From assembly GCF_019396325.1 (NCBI RefSeq), contig NZ_JAHKRO010000019.1, positions 1 to 64,000 of the forward strand: a stretch of DNA of 64,000 bases. Direction: 5' to 3'. Shown here one piece after another: positions 8,323-18,065 of the stretch. Below the pieces are notes generated by a model, which worked only from the letters and a program-made list of their open reading frames with translations, ran no database searches and was not told the DNA's origin. Numbering within the stretch: position 1 is the first letter of the stretch; each line of letters begins with the position of its first letter. The position numbers were made by a program, and so were the translations under genes. Source of the stretch: Nonomuraea ceibae. Lineage in GTDB: Bacteria > Actinomycetota > Actinomycetes > Streptosporangiales > Streptosporangiaceae.

Positions 8323-9225
8323 ATGGGGAGCAGGAGCGCCATCTCGGCCGGGGTGCTGGCGATGGCGCTGGCGGCCGTGCCGGTCGCGGCGCCACCCGCC
8401 CAGGCCGCCGACTGCGAGCGCGGCGGCGGACTGCTCTCCGGGGTGACCGACAGCCTGTGCGGCGTCGTCGAGGCGGTCACCGGCACCGTCGACCAGCTCA
8501 CCGGCGGGCTCACCGATCCGGTGACCGACGGGCTCGACAAGACCACCGACACGGTGCTCGGCACGGTCGGCGAGGCGGTCCCCACCGGCCGGCCGCGCGC
8601 CTCCGGCAAACCGTCCGGCAAACCCGCCGCCACGCCCGACCCCCCGGGCCCCGTCGAGCCGCCCGAGCCGCCCGACCCGAAGGTCACCGAGCTGCTGCCG
8701 GAGCCGCTCGACGAGGTGTGCCTGCCGGTGGTGGGCTGCGACGAGGACGGCGTGCTCGGCGGCCTCACCACGCCGACGCCGACGACGACCGGCCCTGACG
8801 ACGGCGAGGACGACCGGCCCGCCGACGAGCGCGGGCGGCGCGAGGACACCACGGCCGTGCCCGCCGAGGTCGTCACCACTCCGCCGGGCGACACGGTCGT
8901 GCCGCCGGACAACCAGCCGCACCTGATCGACTCCCGGCAGGAGCCGGTGGGCGACAAGCCGTCGGCCGACCCGGAGGACTTCCGGATCGACCTGCTGTGG
9001 CCCAACCCGTTCGCCGAGGAGTTAGGCCTGCCCGCCGACGAGCGGCCCGTCGTACGGCCCTCCACCCGCGCCTCCGACGTGGTCGGCACGGCGCTGACGA
9101 TCATCCTGCTCGCCACGGCCGTGGCCGCCACCCGCATCGTGCAGCAGCGGCGTCACCGCCGCGAGCAGAGCGAGACCATCCCCTTCGAGCCGGCGCGCGG
9201 CAACGGCCTCCACCGGCTCGCCTGA
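8323..9225 (+). CDS. Secreted, probably membrane-anchored Pro/Asp-rich protein
   Basis: A 300-residue protein with a Sec signal peptide (MGSRSAISAGVLAMALA..., cleavage likely after AQA). It then has a Cys-containing N-terminal segment of repeated hydrophobic turns (SGVTDSLCGVVEAVTG, DQLTGGLTDPVTDGL) and a long Pro/Thr/Asp-rich spacer. A C-terminal transmembrane helix (VVGTALTIILLATAVAATRI) is followed by a basic tail. The ATG at 8323 is chosen for the GGGAGGGGA ribosome site just upstream and the signal peptide; longer upstream starts would bury it. The protein is presumably exported and held by the C-terminal helix across the wall. No known family recognised. Confidence 0.7.
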   Translation: MGSRSAISAGVLAMALAAVPVAAPPAQAADCERGGGLLSGVTDSLCGVVEAVTGTVDQLTGGLTDPVTDGLDKTTDTVLGTVGEAVPTGRPRASGKPSGKPAATPDPPGPVEPPEPPDPKVTELLPEPLDEVCLPVVGCDEDGVLGGLTTPTPTTTGPDDGEDDRPADERGRREDTTAVPAEVVTTPPGDTVVPPDNQPHLIDSRQEPVGDKPSADPEDFRIDLLWPNPFAEELGLPADERPVVRPSTRASDVVGTALTIILLATAVAATRIVQQRRHRREQSETIPFEPARGNGLHRLA

Positions 9226-9248
9226 CCCGCCTGCCCGCCTGACCCGCC

Positions 9249-9270
9249 CGCCGGGCGCGCCCGCCCGGCG
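9249..9270. terminator. GC hairpin between convergent genes
   Basis: A perfect 9-bp inverted repeat CGCCGGGCG/CGCCCGGCG with a 4-nt loop lies between the secreted protein gene and the end of fabI. No T-run is present; a bidirectional terminator is plausible from position. Confidence 0.5.
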
Positions 9271-9303
9271 TCAGGCCGGCTCTGCGGGCCGGATCTCCGG
9301 CGG

Positions 9304-10068
9304 TCAGGCGCCGATCGCGTGGACGCCGCCGTCGACGTGCACGATCTCGCCCGTCGTGGCCGGGAACCAGTCGGACATCAGCGCCACGCACGCGCGGGCC
9401 GCCGGCATCGTGTCGGCCAGGTCCCAGCCGAGCGGGGCCTTCTCCGGCCAGCTGTCCTCGAACTCCTTGAAGCCCGGGATCGACTTGGCGGCCATCGTGC
9501 GCAGCGGCCCGGCGGCCACCAGGTTGGCCCGGATGCCCTGCTTGCCCAGGTCACGGGCCAGGTAGCGGTTGCACGACTCCAGGCCGGCCTTGGCCACGCC
9601 CATCCAGTCGTAGACCGGCCACGCCTTGGTCGCGTCGAAGTCGAGGCCGACGACCGCGCCGCCCTCCTTCATCAGCGGCAGGCAGGCCACGGCCAGCGCC
9701 TTGTAGGAGTAGGTCGACACGTGCACGGCGGTGGCGACGTCCTCCCAGGTGGTGTTGAGGAAGTTGCCGCCGAGCGCCGTCTGCGGGGCGAAGCCGATGG
9801 AGTGGACGACGCCGTCGAGGCCGTCGACGTGCTCGCCCACCCGGGCCGCCAGCGACTCGAGGTGCTCGGTGTTCTGCACGTCGAGCTCCAGCACCGGCGC
9901 CGGGGCGGGCAGCCGCTTGGCGATCCGCTCGACCAGGCTGAGCCGGCCGAACCCGGTGAGCACCACGGTGGCGCCCTCCTGCTGCGCCAGCTTGGCGACC
10001 GAGAAGGCGATCGAGGCGTCGGTGAGCACGCCGGTCACCAAGATGCGCTTGCCTTCGAGAAGTCCCAT
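9304..10068 (-). CDS. fabI: Enoyl-ACP reductase (NADH), InhA-type FabI
   Basis: A 254-residue SDR-type enoyl reductase that completes each cycle of type II fatty acid elongation. GLLEGKRILVTGVLTDASIAF is the nucleotide-binding start of the FabI/InhA group. The catalytic Tyr153, Met156 and Lys160 sit in PVYDWMGVAKAGL, and the preceding GLDFDATKAWP matches the mycobacterial InhA pattern (GMDFD). The Ser of VVHSIGFAP (residue 90) aligns with InhA Ser94, the isoniazid-resistance position. fabG lies immediately upstream with a 1-bp gap, giving a fabG-fabI operon. There is nothing in the window on mycolate synthesis, so ordinary fatty acids are the likely product. Confidence 0.93.
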   Translation of the reverse strand: MGLLEGKRILVTGVLTDASIAFSVAKLAQQEGATVVLTGFGRLSLVERIAKRLPAPAPVLELDVQNTEHLESLAARVGEHVDGLDGVVHSIGFAPQTALGGNFLNTTWEDVATAVHVSTYSYKALAVACLPLMKEGGAVVGLDFDATKAWPVYDWMGVAKAGLESCNRYLARDLGKQGIRANLVAAGPLRTMAAKSIPGFKEFEDSWPEKAPLGWDLADTMPAARACVALMSDWFPATTGEIVHVDGGVHAIGA

Positions 10069-10069
10069 G

Positions 10070-10765
10070 TCAGTGCCCCATTCCGAGTCCGCCGTCGACG
10101 GGGATCACGGCCCCGGTGATGTAGGAGGCGTCGTCGCTCGCCAGGAAGCGCACGACGCGGGCGACCTCGGAGGGGGTCGCCTGCCTGCCGAGCGGGATGT
10201 TCTTGACGATCGCGTCGGTGTCGAGCTCGGCCGTCATGTCGGTGGCCACGAAGCCGGGCGAGACGACGTTGACGGTGATGCCGCGCGAGCCGTACTCGCG
10301 GGCCATGGAGCGGGCGAAGCCGATCAGCCCGGCCTTGGAGGCGGCGTAGTTGGTCTGGCCAGCCTGGCCGAGCATGGCGATGACGGAGGAGACGAGGATG
10401 ACGCGGCCGCGCTTGAGCTTCATCATCGGGCGGATGGCCCGCTTGGCGACGCGGAAGGCGCCGGTCAGGTTGGCGTCGACGACGTCGGTGAAGGTCTCCT
10501 CCTTCATCATCGCCAGCAGCGTGTCCTTGGTGATGCCGGCGTTGGAGACGAGCACCTCGACGGGGCCGTGCTCGGCCTCGACCTTGTCGAAGGCGGCCTC
10601 GACGTCGGCCATGCTGGTGACGTCGCAGCGGACGCCGAACAGCCCTTCAGGCGGCTCCCCCGATCGGTAGGTGACGGCGACGGCGTCGCCGGCCGCGGCC
10701 AGTTCGCGGGCGATCGCGAGGCCGATGCCGCGATTGCCTCCTGTGACGAGTACAGAGCGTGCCAT
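10070..10765 (-). CDS. fabG: 3-oxoacyl-ACP reductase FabG
   Basis: A 231-residue SDR. It has TGGNRGIGLAIAR (residues 8-20) for NADPH, SNAGIT (74-79), and the catalytic Ser127, Tyr140 and Lys144 in SSVIAMLGQAGQTNYAASK. The C-terminal ITGAVIPVDGGLGMGH matches the MabA/FabG end of actinobacteria. It reduces 3-oxoacyl-ACP in fatty acid synthesis. It sits directly upstream of fabI on the same strand, as in mycobacterial mabA-inhA, and the operon promoter should be in the 71-bp gap shared with the divergent tldD. Confidence 0.93.
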   Translation of the reverse strand: MARSVLVTGGNRGIGLAIARELAAAGDAVAVTYRSGEPPEGLFGVRCDVTSMADVEAAFDKVEAEHGPVEVLVSNAGITKDTLLAMMKEETFTDVVDANLTGAFRVAKRAIRPMMKLKRGRVILVSSVIAMLGQAGQTNYAASKAGLIGFARSMAREYGSRGITVNVVSPGFVATDMTAELDTDAIVKNIPLGRQATPSEVARVVRFLASDDASYITGAVIPVDGGLGMGH

Positions 10766-10836
10766 GAGAACTGACGCTATCTCCTACCGGCCGGTACCGG
10801 CTTGTCCGGGGGATACAAGATCACAGCGTTAGGATC

Positions 10837-12332
<1,496 letters not shown>

Positions 12333-12336
<4 letters not shown>

Positions 12337-13703
12337 CTCCCCAGGAGATGGTGGAGCGGGCCCTGGAGCTCTCCACGGCCGACGGCTGCGTGGTGCTGGT
12401 GGACGAGGAGTCCACCGCCAACCTGCGCTTCGCCGGCAACACGCTGACGACCAACGGCGTGGCGCGCTCCAGCCGGCTGACCGTGATCTCGATCGCCGGG
12501 CGGGGCGTGGGCGTCGTGTCGCGCGCCGCGGTGCGGCCCGAGCAGCTCGCCGCCGTGGTGGCCGCCGCCGACGCGACCGCGCGCGACGCGCAGCCGGCCG
12601 AGGACGCGGGCGAGCTCGTCGCGGGCGGCCCGGCGAGCGCGTCGTGGGACGGCCCGGTGACGCCGACCGACATCGAGGTGTTCCGCGGGTTCGCGCCGGC
12701 GCTCGGCGAGGCGTTCGCCTCCGCCGAGGCGGGCGGCAGGAGGCTGTACGGGTTCGCCGAGCACACGCTGACCACGACGTTCCTCGGCAGCTCGACCGGG
12801 CTGCGGCTGCGCCACGACCAGCCGTCGGGGCGGCTGGAGCTCAACGCCAAGTCCGCCGACCTCAAGCGCTCGGCGTGGGCCGGGGTGGCCACGCGCGACT
12901 TCACCGACGTGGACGTGGCCGCCCTCGACGCGGGGCTGGCGCAGCGGCTCGACTGGGCCAAGACGCGCGTCGACCTCCCGGCGGGCCGCTACGAGACGCT
13001 GCTGCCCCCGACGGCGGTCGCCGACCTGATGGTCTACCTGTTCTGGTCCGCCGGCGCCAGGGACGCGCTGGACGGCCGCTCGGTGTTCTCCAAGCCGGGC
13101 GGCGGCACCCGGGTCGGCGAGCGGATCGCCACGCTGCCCGTGACGCTGTCGAGCGACCCGGCGGCGCCCGGGATCGGCTGCGCGCCGTTCGTGACGGCAC
13201 GCTCGTCCAGCAGGGAGAGCTCGGTCTTCGACAACGGGCTGCCGTTGTCGGCCACCGACTGGATCGCCGACGGCCGGCTGGAGGCGCTGCTGCAGACGCG
13301 CTACTCGGCCGGGCTGAGCGGCCTGCCGGTGACGCCCTCCGTCGACAACCTGATCATGAAGGGGCCGGAGGGCGGCCGCTCCCTGGAGGAGATGATCGCC
13401 TCCACCGAGCGCGGCCTGCTGCTGACCTGCCTGTGGTACATCCGCCAGGTCGACCCGCAGACGCTGCTGCTGACCGGGCTCACCCGCGACGGCGTCTACC
13501 TGGTCGAGCACGGCGAGGTCGTGGGCGAGGTGAACAACTTCCGGTTCAACGAGAGCCCGGTCGACCTGCTGGGCCGCCTCACGGAGGTGGGCGCGCCGGA
13601 GCAGACGCTGCCGCGCGAGTGGGGCGACTACTTCACGCGGGCGGTCATGCCGCCGGTGCGGGTGCCCGACTTCAACATGTCGACGGTCAGCCAGGCGAGC
13701 TGA
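12333..13703 (+). CDS. tldE: TldE/PmbA partner subunit
   Basis: A 456-residue PmbA-family protein lacking the HExxxH motif, as expected for the non-metal subunit of the TldD-TldE protease. Diagnostic parts are the C-terminal half (YSAGLSGLPVTPSVDNLIM, STERGLLLTCLWYIRQVDP, GEVVGEVNNFRFNESPVDLL). The GTG start at 12333 overlaps the tldD stop. The 3' end overlaps the convergent C45-type amidase gene by 17 bp, leaving no room for a conventional terminator. Confidence 0.92.
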
Positions 13704-14757
13704 TCGCCAGCTCGTGCACGCGGCCCCAGCGCTGCCCGGTGACCAGCCGGGCGGTGCCGGCCGTCAGGTCGTACACGACCGACCAGCGCGTGTGCGGCTG
13801 CGCCACCCGGCGCAGCAGGGCCAGGGGGTCGGCGCCGGCCCCCTGGCTGAGCGCGCGGTAGCGGGGATCGGCCAGGCGGGAGGCGCGGCTCGTGCCGGTC
13901 ATGGTGATGTTGGTCAGCACGCGGTCCTCGATGACGTTGAGCCTGCCGTCGCCGTACTCGACGACCGCCGAGCGGCCCGAGCGGTCGCCGATCAGGTAGT
14001 GCACCTGCGGGCCGCCGGAGAAGTCGACGTCGTAGCGGCGCATGAGGGCGACCGCCTCGTCCACGGTGGCGGCCCGGTCCAGGAGCAGCCGCATGACGCG
14101 GGCGCTGCCGACCGTCGTGCGTCCCGGCGCGCGGGCGGGCAGCAGCGCGTCGGGCACCTGGGCGAGGCCGACGGCCAGGCCCTTCTCGTTCATGCCGTCG
14201 AACGGCGCCAGCACCGCGTGCGCCAGCCGCCGCCGGTCGGCCGGGTCACCGAGGTCCGGGGCGCCGCCGTGGCCGAGCACGTACGAGACGTCCGAGATCG
14301 ACAGTGAGGCGTAGCCTCCCGGCGGGCGGGCGTGCACCACCATCGCCGGGTGCGGGTCCCAGTCGAAGTTGCGGCCGAACACCGGGCCGGCCTCGCCGGG
14401 CTGCAGGAACAGCGAGCAGGCCCACGCGTCGTCGCGGCGGGCGAGCTCCTGCTCGGTGAGGGGCGCCTCGGCGTCGTAGCCGCCGTGGAAGGTCATCTCG
14501 TACAGCGGCAGGTCGTCCAGCCGGCGCAGGCTCGCCGCCGTACGGGCCGCCTCGGCGGCGCTCTGGCGCAGGACAGGGGCCGGGGCAGGCTCCTGTGACC
14601 GCGGCGGGGTCTGCCCGGCGACCTCCCGCGGCGTGGCGGTCGTCCCGCAGGCGGCGAGGGCGCAGGCGAGCACGACGGCGAGCACAGCGCTGAGCACAGC
14701 GCCGGGCACAGCGGCCAGGGCAGGCGGGGCGGGCGGGAGCGCGGGGCGGCGGCGCAT
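13687..14757 (-). CDS. Linear-amide C-N hydrolase lipoprotein (C45-type Ntn hydrolase)
   Basis: A 356-residue lipoprotein. The signal peptide ends LACALAACG, with lipidated Cys37. The DAWACSLFLQ-x(6)-FGRNFDWDPHP segment places a candidate nucleophile at Cys114 followed by the RNFDW motif of the acyltransferase/choloylglycine-hydrolase-like group (isopenicillin acyltransferase, carcinine hydrolase). MNEKGLAVGLA and the later GDRSGRSAVVEYGDG match the same fold. It would hydrolyse a linear amide outside the cell; substrate unknown. The start at 14757 is chosen for the signal peptide. The 3' end overlaps tldE on the opposite strand. Confidence 0.8.
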   Translation of the reverse strand: MRRRPALPPAPPALAAVPGAVLSAVLAVVLACALAACGTTATPREVAGQTPPRSQEPAPAPVLRQSAAEAARTAASLRRLDDLPLYEMTFHGGYDAEAPLTEQELARRDDAWACSLFLQPGEAGPVFGRNFDWDPHPAMVVHARPPGGYASLSISDVSYVLGHGGAPDLGDPADRRRLAHAVLAPFDGMNEKGLAVGLAQVPDALLPARAPGRTTVGSARVMRLLLDRAATVDEAVALMRRYDVDFSGGPQVHYLIGDRSGRSAVVEYGDGRLNVIEDRVLTNITMTGTSRASRLADPRYRALSQGAGADPLALLRRVAQPHTRWSVVYDLTAGTARLVTGQRWGRVHELAISSPG

Positions 14758-14905
14758 GACCGCAGTGTGAACGGCCCGCGCCGCCCCTGTCACGTCCCGC
14801 ACGGAACCGTGACAGAGACGGCGTTTCCCGCGTGTCCCCGGAGTTCCCGGGCGTGTCCGGGTGTTCACCGGCGTGTCCAGGTGTTCCCGGGCTGTCAGGG
14901 CGTGC

Positions 14906-15118
14906 TCAGGCGTCTTCCAGCCTGAAGCCGACCTTCATCCCGACCTGGAAGTGCGCCACCTCTCCCCCCTCGATGTGGCCGCGCACCTCCGTCACTTCGA
15001 ACCAGTCGAGGTGGCGCAGGGTCTGCGAGGCGCGCCGGATGCCGTTGCGGATGGCCTCGTCGACGCTCTCCCCCGAAGTGCCGACGATCTCGGTCACCCG
15101 GTACGTTCGGTCCGTCAT
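14906..15118 (-). CDS. Dodecin family flavin-binding protein
   Basis: A 70-residue dodecin. MTDRTYRVTEIVGTSGES, DEAIRNGIRRASQTLRHLDWFEV and GEVAHFQVGMKVGF cover the whole fold. The flavin-stacking Trp is in LDWFEV. Dodecins form hollow dodecamers that store flavins or CoA. An excellent AAGGAGGAT ribosome site lies 5-6 bases before the ATG at 15118. Single gene, divergent from DUF3099. Confidence 0.92.
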   Translation of the reverse strand: MTDRTYRVTEIVGTSGESVDEAIRNGIRRASQTLRHLDWFEVTEVRGHIEGGEVAHFQVGMKVGFRLEDA

Positions 15119-15208
15119 GTCCACATCCTCCTTACTAGAAGGCCATGATCGCATGACCTGTGCTCCCAGGGGGGTGCGCCTTCGCGAGCGCCCCGTCCGA
15201 GGTCTACG

Positions 15209-15532
15209 GTGGGAAACATGAGGGGTTGGCGCAGGAAAGAGGCGGTTCACCAGGTGACGGACGCCCGTCCGTCGCTCACCGCCGACGTCCATCGGCGCGA
15301 GATCAGCTACCTGGTCAAGATGGGCATCCGGACGATCTGCCTGATCCTGGCGGTCGTGGTGCCGGTGCCGTGGCCCTACCGGCTGCTGTTCATCGCCGGG
15401 GCCGTCTTTTTGCCATACATAGCGGTAATCGGGGCCAATGAGAGGGGGAGGGATGCCCCACCTCCCACCTTTCACACACCCGAAGCTAACCAAAGCGAGA
15501 TACCGCTGCACCGACGCGAGATCGGGTCGTGA
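15209..15532 (+). CDS. DUF3099 membrane protein
   Basis: A 107-residue actinobacterial protein. It has an N-terminal basic segment, then two hydrophobic helices (GIRTICLILAVVVPVPW and YRLLFIAGAVFLPYIAVIGA) and a polar tail, the layout of DUF3099. Translation may start at GTG 15209 or, more likely, ATG 15218 (MRGWRRKEAVH). Function unknown. It directly precedes the three-hairpin RNA on the same strand, whose promoter-like sequence begins 8 bp after the stop. Confidence 0.8.
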   Translation: MGNMRGWRRKEAVHQVTDARPSLTADVHRREISYLVKMGIRTICLILAVVVPVPWPYRLLFIAGAVFLPYIAVIGANERGRDAPPPTFHTPEANQSEIPLHRREIGS

Positions 15533-15539
15533 CTAAGTC

Positions 15540-15571
15540 TTGACGCATCCCATGGGTTGTAGGTGTACGCT
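15540..15571 (+). promoter_or_regulatory. Candidate promoter of the triple C-loop RNA
   Basis: TTGACG (15540-15545) resembles a -35 box and TACGCT (15566-15571) fits the actinobacterial -10 TANNNT pattern, but the 20-bp spacing is long. Transcription from here would start just before the first hairpin at 15580. Confidence 0.45.
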
Positions 15572-15574
15572 TTA

Positions 15575-15692
15575 GGCAAGCGCTCCGGTCCCCCGTCGGA
15601 GTGCTGGTGCCGGCGTTCCGGGCCCCCGTCGGAACGCCGATGAAGCGACGCCGGGTGGTTTGCCCCCGTAACCACCCGGCGTCGCCCTTTTT
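15575..15692 (+). ncRNA. 6C-like small RNA with three C-loop hairpins
   Basis: Three consecutive stem-loops carry almost the same 9-nt loop. Hairpin 1 (15580-15604) has an 8-bp stem and loop GTCCCCCGT. Hairpin 2 (15611-15639) has a 10-bp stem and loop GGCCCCCGT. Hairpin 3 (15645-15685) has a perfect 16-bp stem, loop TGCCCCCGT, and a T-run, so it is also the terminator. The 6C RNA of actinobacteria is defined by two hairpins with C-rich loops of about six Cs; here there are five per loop. Compensatory design (different stems, same loops) argues for a real RNA acting by loop pairing to G-rich targets, probably ribosome sites. There is no long ORF on either strand. Confidence 0.75.
15645..15692 (+). 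terminator. Intrinsic terminator, third C-loop hairpin
   Basis: A 16-bp perfect inverted repeat (15645-15660 with 15670-15685) closes a TGCCCCCGT loop and is followed by CC and five Ts (15688-15692). It is one of the few hairpins in the window with a proper T-run. Confidence 0.85.
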
Positions 15693-15849
15693 CCAGGTAA
15701 AGCGTCGCATTAGATGATCTGTTCGACGCGCGCCCCCCCTATTGGATAGGGCTGCTTTCCCGAAATCGTTTACACCCCGCCCTGGCCGTATTTCACAGGA
15801 AATCTTCAGGTTCGGGCGGGGCGCTTGACAGCGGTAGTTCGTTCCAGTG
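15693..15849. other. Non-coding gap with inverted repeats
   Basis: No gene is seen between the RNA terminator and the end of mobA. The gap holds CCCTAT-TGG-ATAGGG near 15737-15751 and an 8-bp inverted repeat CCCCGCCC (15775-15782) with GGGCGGGG (15814-15821) around a 31-nt loop. One of these could stop mobA transcription from the right; neither has a T-run on the minus strand. Confidence 0.4.
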
Positions 15850-16965
15850 TCAGCTGTCCGTCAGCGTCTCGGCCGTCGCCTCGCCCCAATTGCGGGCCAG
15901 CGTCGTCAGCCGCGCCACGGCCTCCTCCGGCGCCGTGCCGGCCCCCTCGGCCAGCCCCAGCAGGTACGCCGTCAGCGGCGCCGCCGGCCTCGCGACCCCG
16001 TGCGCCACCTCCTTGGTCAGCTCCAGGATCTGGTCCCGGTCCACCCGCGCCGGGTCGATGCCCAGCTCCTTGCAGGCCAGCGCGGTCCATTCGGCCAGTA
16101 CGTTCATCCGTGCCTCCTCGAGGTCGTCCACAGTGTCGCAGTCGAACCATGCCCGGCGCGGCAACGCCACCCGGGCCCGTGCCAGCGGCGCCAGCAGCCC
16201 GCGCAGCGACCGCCCCTCATAGCGGTCCAGCGCCTCCCGCAGCCCCGCCACGTCCCACACGCCCAGCAGCCACTGCTCCCGCCCCTCCCCATCCACGGCC
16301 ACCACCCCACCGCCCGGCCCAACCCCGGAACCGCCCCCAGCCGGTACGGGCGGACCGGCGTTGCCTGACTCCGCCCGTACCAAGGAACCGCCCCCCACCC
16401 GGGGAGGCCCGGACGCCCCTGACGGCCCGGACACCGCCCCAGACGGACCCGCCCCCGCCCCGGGCGGACCGGAGGCACCTGGTGGGGCGTGAGGCTTCGG
16501 CCCTTCGGAGTGAGCGTCCGCCGTCCCGGGAGGGCCGGACGGGCGGGCCTGGCTGGTGGAAGCGTCCGTCTCCGCCGGGTGTGCGGGCCGGTCTGGCGCG
16601 GTCGCGAGGTGGGGTTCAGGGGTGGGCGGCAGGGAGTGGGCTGCGGTGAGGAGGGTGGTGACGTGGCGGGCGTTCAGGAAGGGGAGGTCGGCGGCGAGGA
16701 GGATGACCCAGGGGGCCGTGACGTGGGCGAGGCCGGCGCGCAGGGCGGGGATCGGGCCCGCGCCCGGCGGGTCCTCGCGGGTGAACAGGACGCCGGGCAG
16801 GTCACGGGGCGGGCCGACGACGATGACGCGCCCGGCGGCGGGGACGGCCGCGACGACGTTCTCCACCAGCGAGCGGCGGCCGACGTCCAGGCCGGGTTTG
16901 TCGAGGCCGCCGAGGCGGCGGGCCTGGCCGCCGGCGAGGATCACCGCGTCGTGCCCGGGCCTCAT
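15850..16965 (-). CDS. mobA: MobA-like molybdenum cofactor guanylyltransferase fused to DUF6457
   Basis: A 371-residue protein. Residues 1-110 are a MobA-type nucleotidyltransferase: AVILAGGQARRLGGLDKPGL is the GTP-binding LAGGxxxRxGxxK motif and LLAADLPFL is the metal-binding Asp region. Residues ~111-215 are a Pro/Gly/Ala/Ser-rich insert. The fold resumes at WLLGVWDV through RRAWFDCDTVDDLEEA. The last ~75 residues (LAEWTALACKELGI...TTLARNWG) are a DUF6457 domain. MobA attaches GMP to Mo-molybdopterin to give the MGD cofactor used by formate dehydrogenase. The start overlaps the P1 peptidase stop (ATGA, 16962-16965). Confidence 0.85.
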   Translation of the reverse strand: MRPGHDAVILAGGQARRLGGLDKPGLDVGRRSLVENVVAAVPAAGRVIVVGPPRDLPGVLFTREDPPGAGPIPALRAGLAHVTAPWVILLAADLPFLNARHVTTLLTAAHSLPPTPEPHLATAPDRPAHPAETDASTSQARPSGPPGTADAHSEGPKPHAPPGASGPPGAGAGPSGAVSGPSGASGPPRVGGGSLVRAESGNAGPPVPAGGGSGVGPGGGVVAVDGEGREQWLLGVWDVAGLREALDRYEGRSLRGLLAPLARARVALPRRAWFDCDTVDDLEEARMNVLAEWTALACKELGIDPARVDRDQILELTKEVAHGVARPAAPLTAYLLGLAEGAGTAPEEAVARLTTLARNWGEATAETLTDS

Positions 16966-18065
16966 GGCGCCGCGCCCGGGAGGGGGACGGCGTGGGCGGT
17001 GCGGCCGTGCACGCCGGTGGTCGTCGTGGCGGTGAACAGGGAGTTGAGCACGGCCTCCTCGACGGCGTCGAGCGTCGCCTCGAACAGCGGGCTCAGCGAG
17101 GCGTCCGGCACGGGGGCGCCGCCGGGGCGGACGCTGAAGGCGATGCCGTAGTCGCCGCTGCCGTGGGTGTAGGCCGCGCCGACCCGGGCCAGGGCGAAGA
17201 CGGCGCGCCGTGCCACCCGGGTGAGCTGCCGCGCGTCCAGCGGCGCGTCGGTGGCGACCACCACCATGCACGACCCGGCCTCCCCGTCGTCACCGGCCGC
17301 CACGGGGGCGGGAGGGCCCGGGAAAGGCGCTTGAGCGGCGCCCGGTGCCGGGGAGCCGGTCGACGGCCGGTCCGTCTCCAGGGGGCCGGCGGGCGACGGC
17401 AGGGGCCGGCCCGGGGGTGACGTGATCGCCGGGGATCGGCCCGGCTGCCCAGGGGTGGCCGGGGGGAGGCGGAGGGTGCCGGCGAAGTTGGCCTGGACGA
17501 GGGCGCCCACCGTGTAAGGGCCGGCGAGGCGGGAGGAGGTGCCGATGCCAGCCTTGTGGCCGAGCGCCACGGTGCCGGTGCCCGCGCCGACGCAGCCTTC
17601 TGGGACGGCACCGCCGGTCGCGGTGTCGACGGCCTCCAGCACGTGCGCCTCGGTGATGGGCCGGGCGCGGATGTCCGACAGGTGGCCGTCGTTGCACTCC
17701 CCCACGACCGGGTTGAAGGTGCGTACGCCGGCGCAGTCGGGCCGGGCGAGCATCCAGGTGACGAGCGCGTCGGCGGCGCGGAAGGCGGACAGCGTGGAGG
17801 TCAGGACGACGGGTGATTCCAGCAGGCCGAGCTCGGCGAGCTGGGTGGCGCCGACGAGCTTGCCGTGGCCGTTGCCGGTGAACACGCCGGCGGGCAGCGG
17901 GCTGACCGGGGTGGCGCCGGGGACGACGGCGGTGACGCCGGTGCGGATGCCGGGGTCGCGGACGACGGTGCGGTGGCCGACGCGGACGCCGGGCACGTCG
18001 GTGATGGCGTTGTGCGCGCCGGGCCGGCCGGCTAGCGGGAGGCCGAGGTCGCGCGCTCTGGGCAC
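16962..18065 (-). CDS. P1 family (DmpA-like) self-cleaving peptidase
   Basis: A 367-residue member of the DmpA/BapA Ntn-hydrolase family of N-terminal or beta-aminopeptidases. Family marks are HNAITDVPGVRVGH, STLSAFRAADALVTWML, VGECNDG, GAGTGTVALGHKAGIGTSSR, and SCMVVVATDAPLDARQL. By analogy with DmpA (Gly-Ser cleavage before the S-x-x-x-V-x-ATDAP strand), processing should occur between Gly264 and Ser265, with Ser265 as nucleophile. A Pro/Ser/Gly-rich insert of about 58 residues (201-258) immediately precedes that site. GTG start. It is coupled to mobA downstream and abuts moaA upstream with no gap, a mixed operon whose logic is unclear. Confidence 0.85.
   Translation of the reverse strand: MPRARDLGLPLAGRPGAHNAITDVPGVRVGHRTVVRDPGIRTGVTAVVPGATPVSPLPAGVFTGNGHGKLVGATQLAELGLLESPVVLTSTLSAFRAADALVTWMLARPDCAGVRTFNPVVGECNDGHLSDIRARPITEAHVLEAVDTATGGAVPEGCVGAGTGTVALGHKAGIGTSSRLAGPYTVGALVQANFAGTLRLPPATPGQPGRSPAITSPPGRPLPSPAGPLETDRPSTGSPAPGAAQAPFPGPPAPVAAGDDGEAGSCMVVVATDAPLDARQLTRVARRAVFALARVGAAYTHGSGDYGIAFSVRPGGAPVPDASLSPLFEATLDAVEEAVLNSLFTATTTTGVHGRTAHAVPLPGAAP

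Noticed and set aside
15825-15830. TTGACA reading rightward into the end of mobA as an antisense promoter
   Set aside because: No acceptable -10 element at 16-19 bp spacing.
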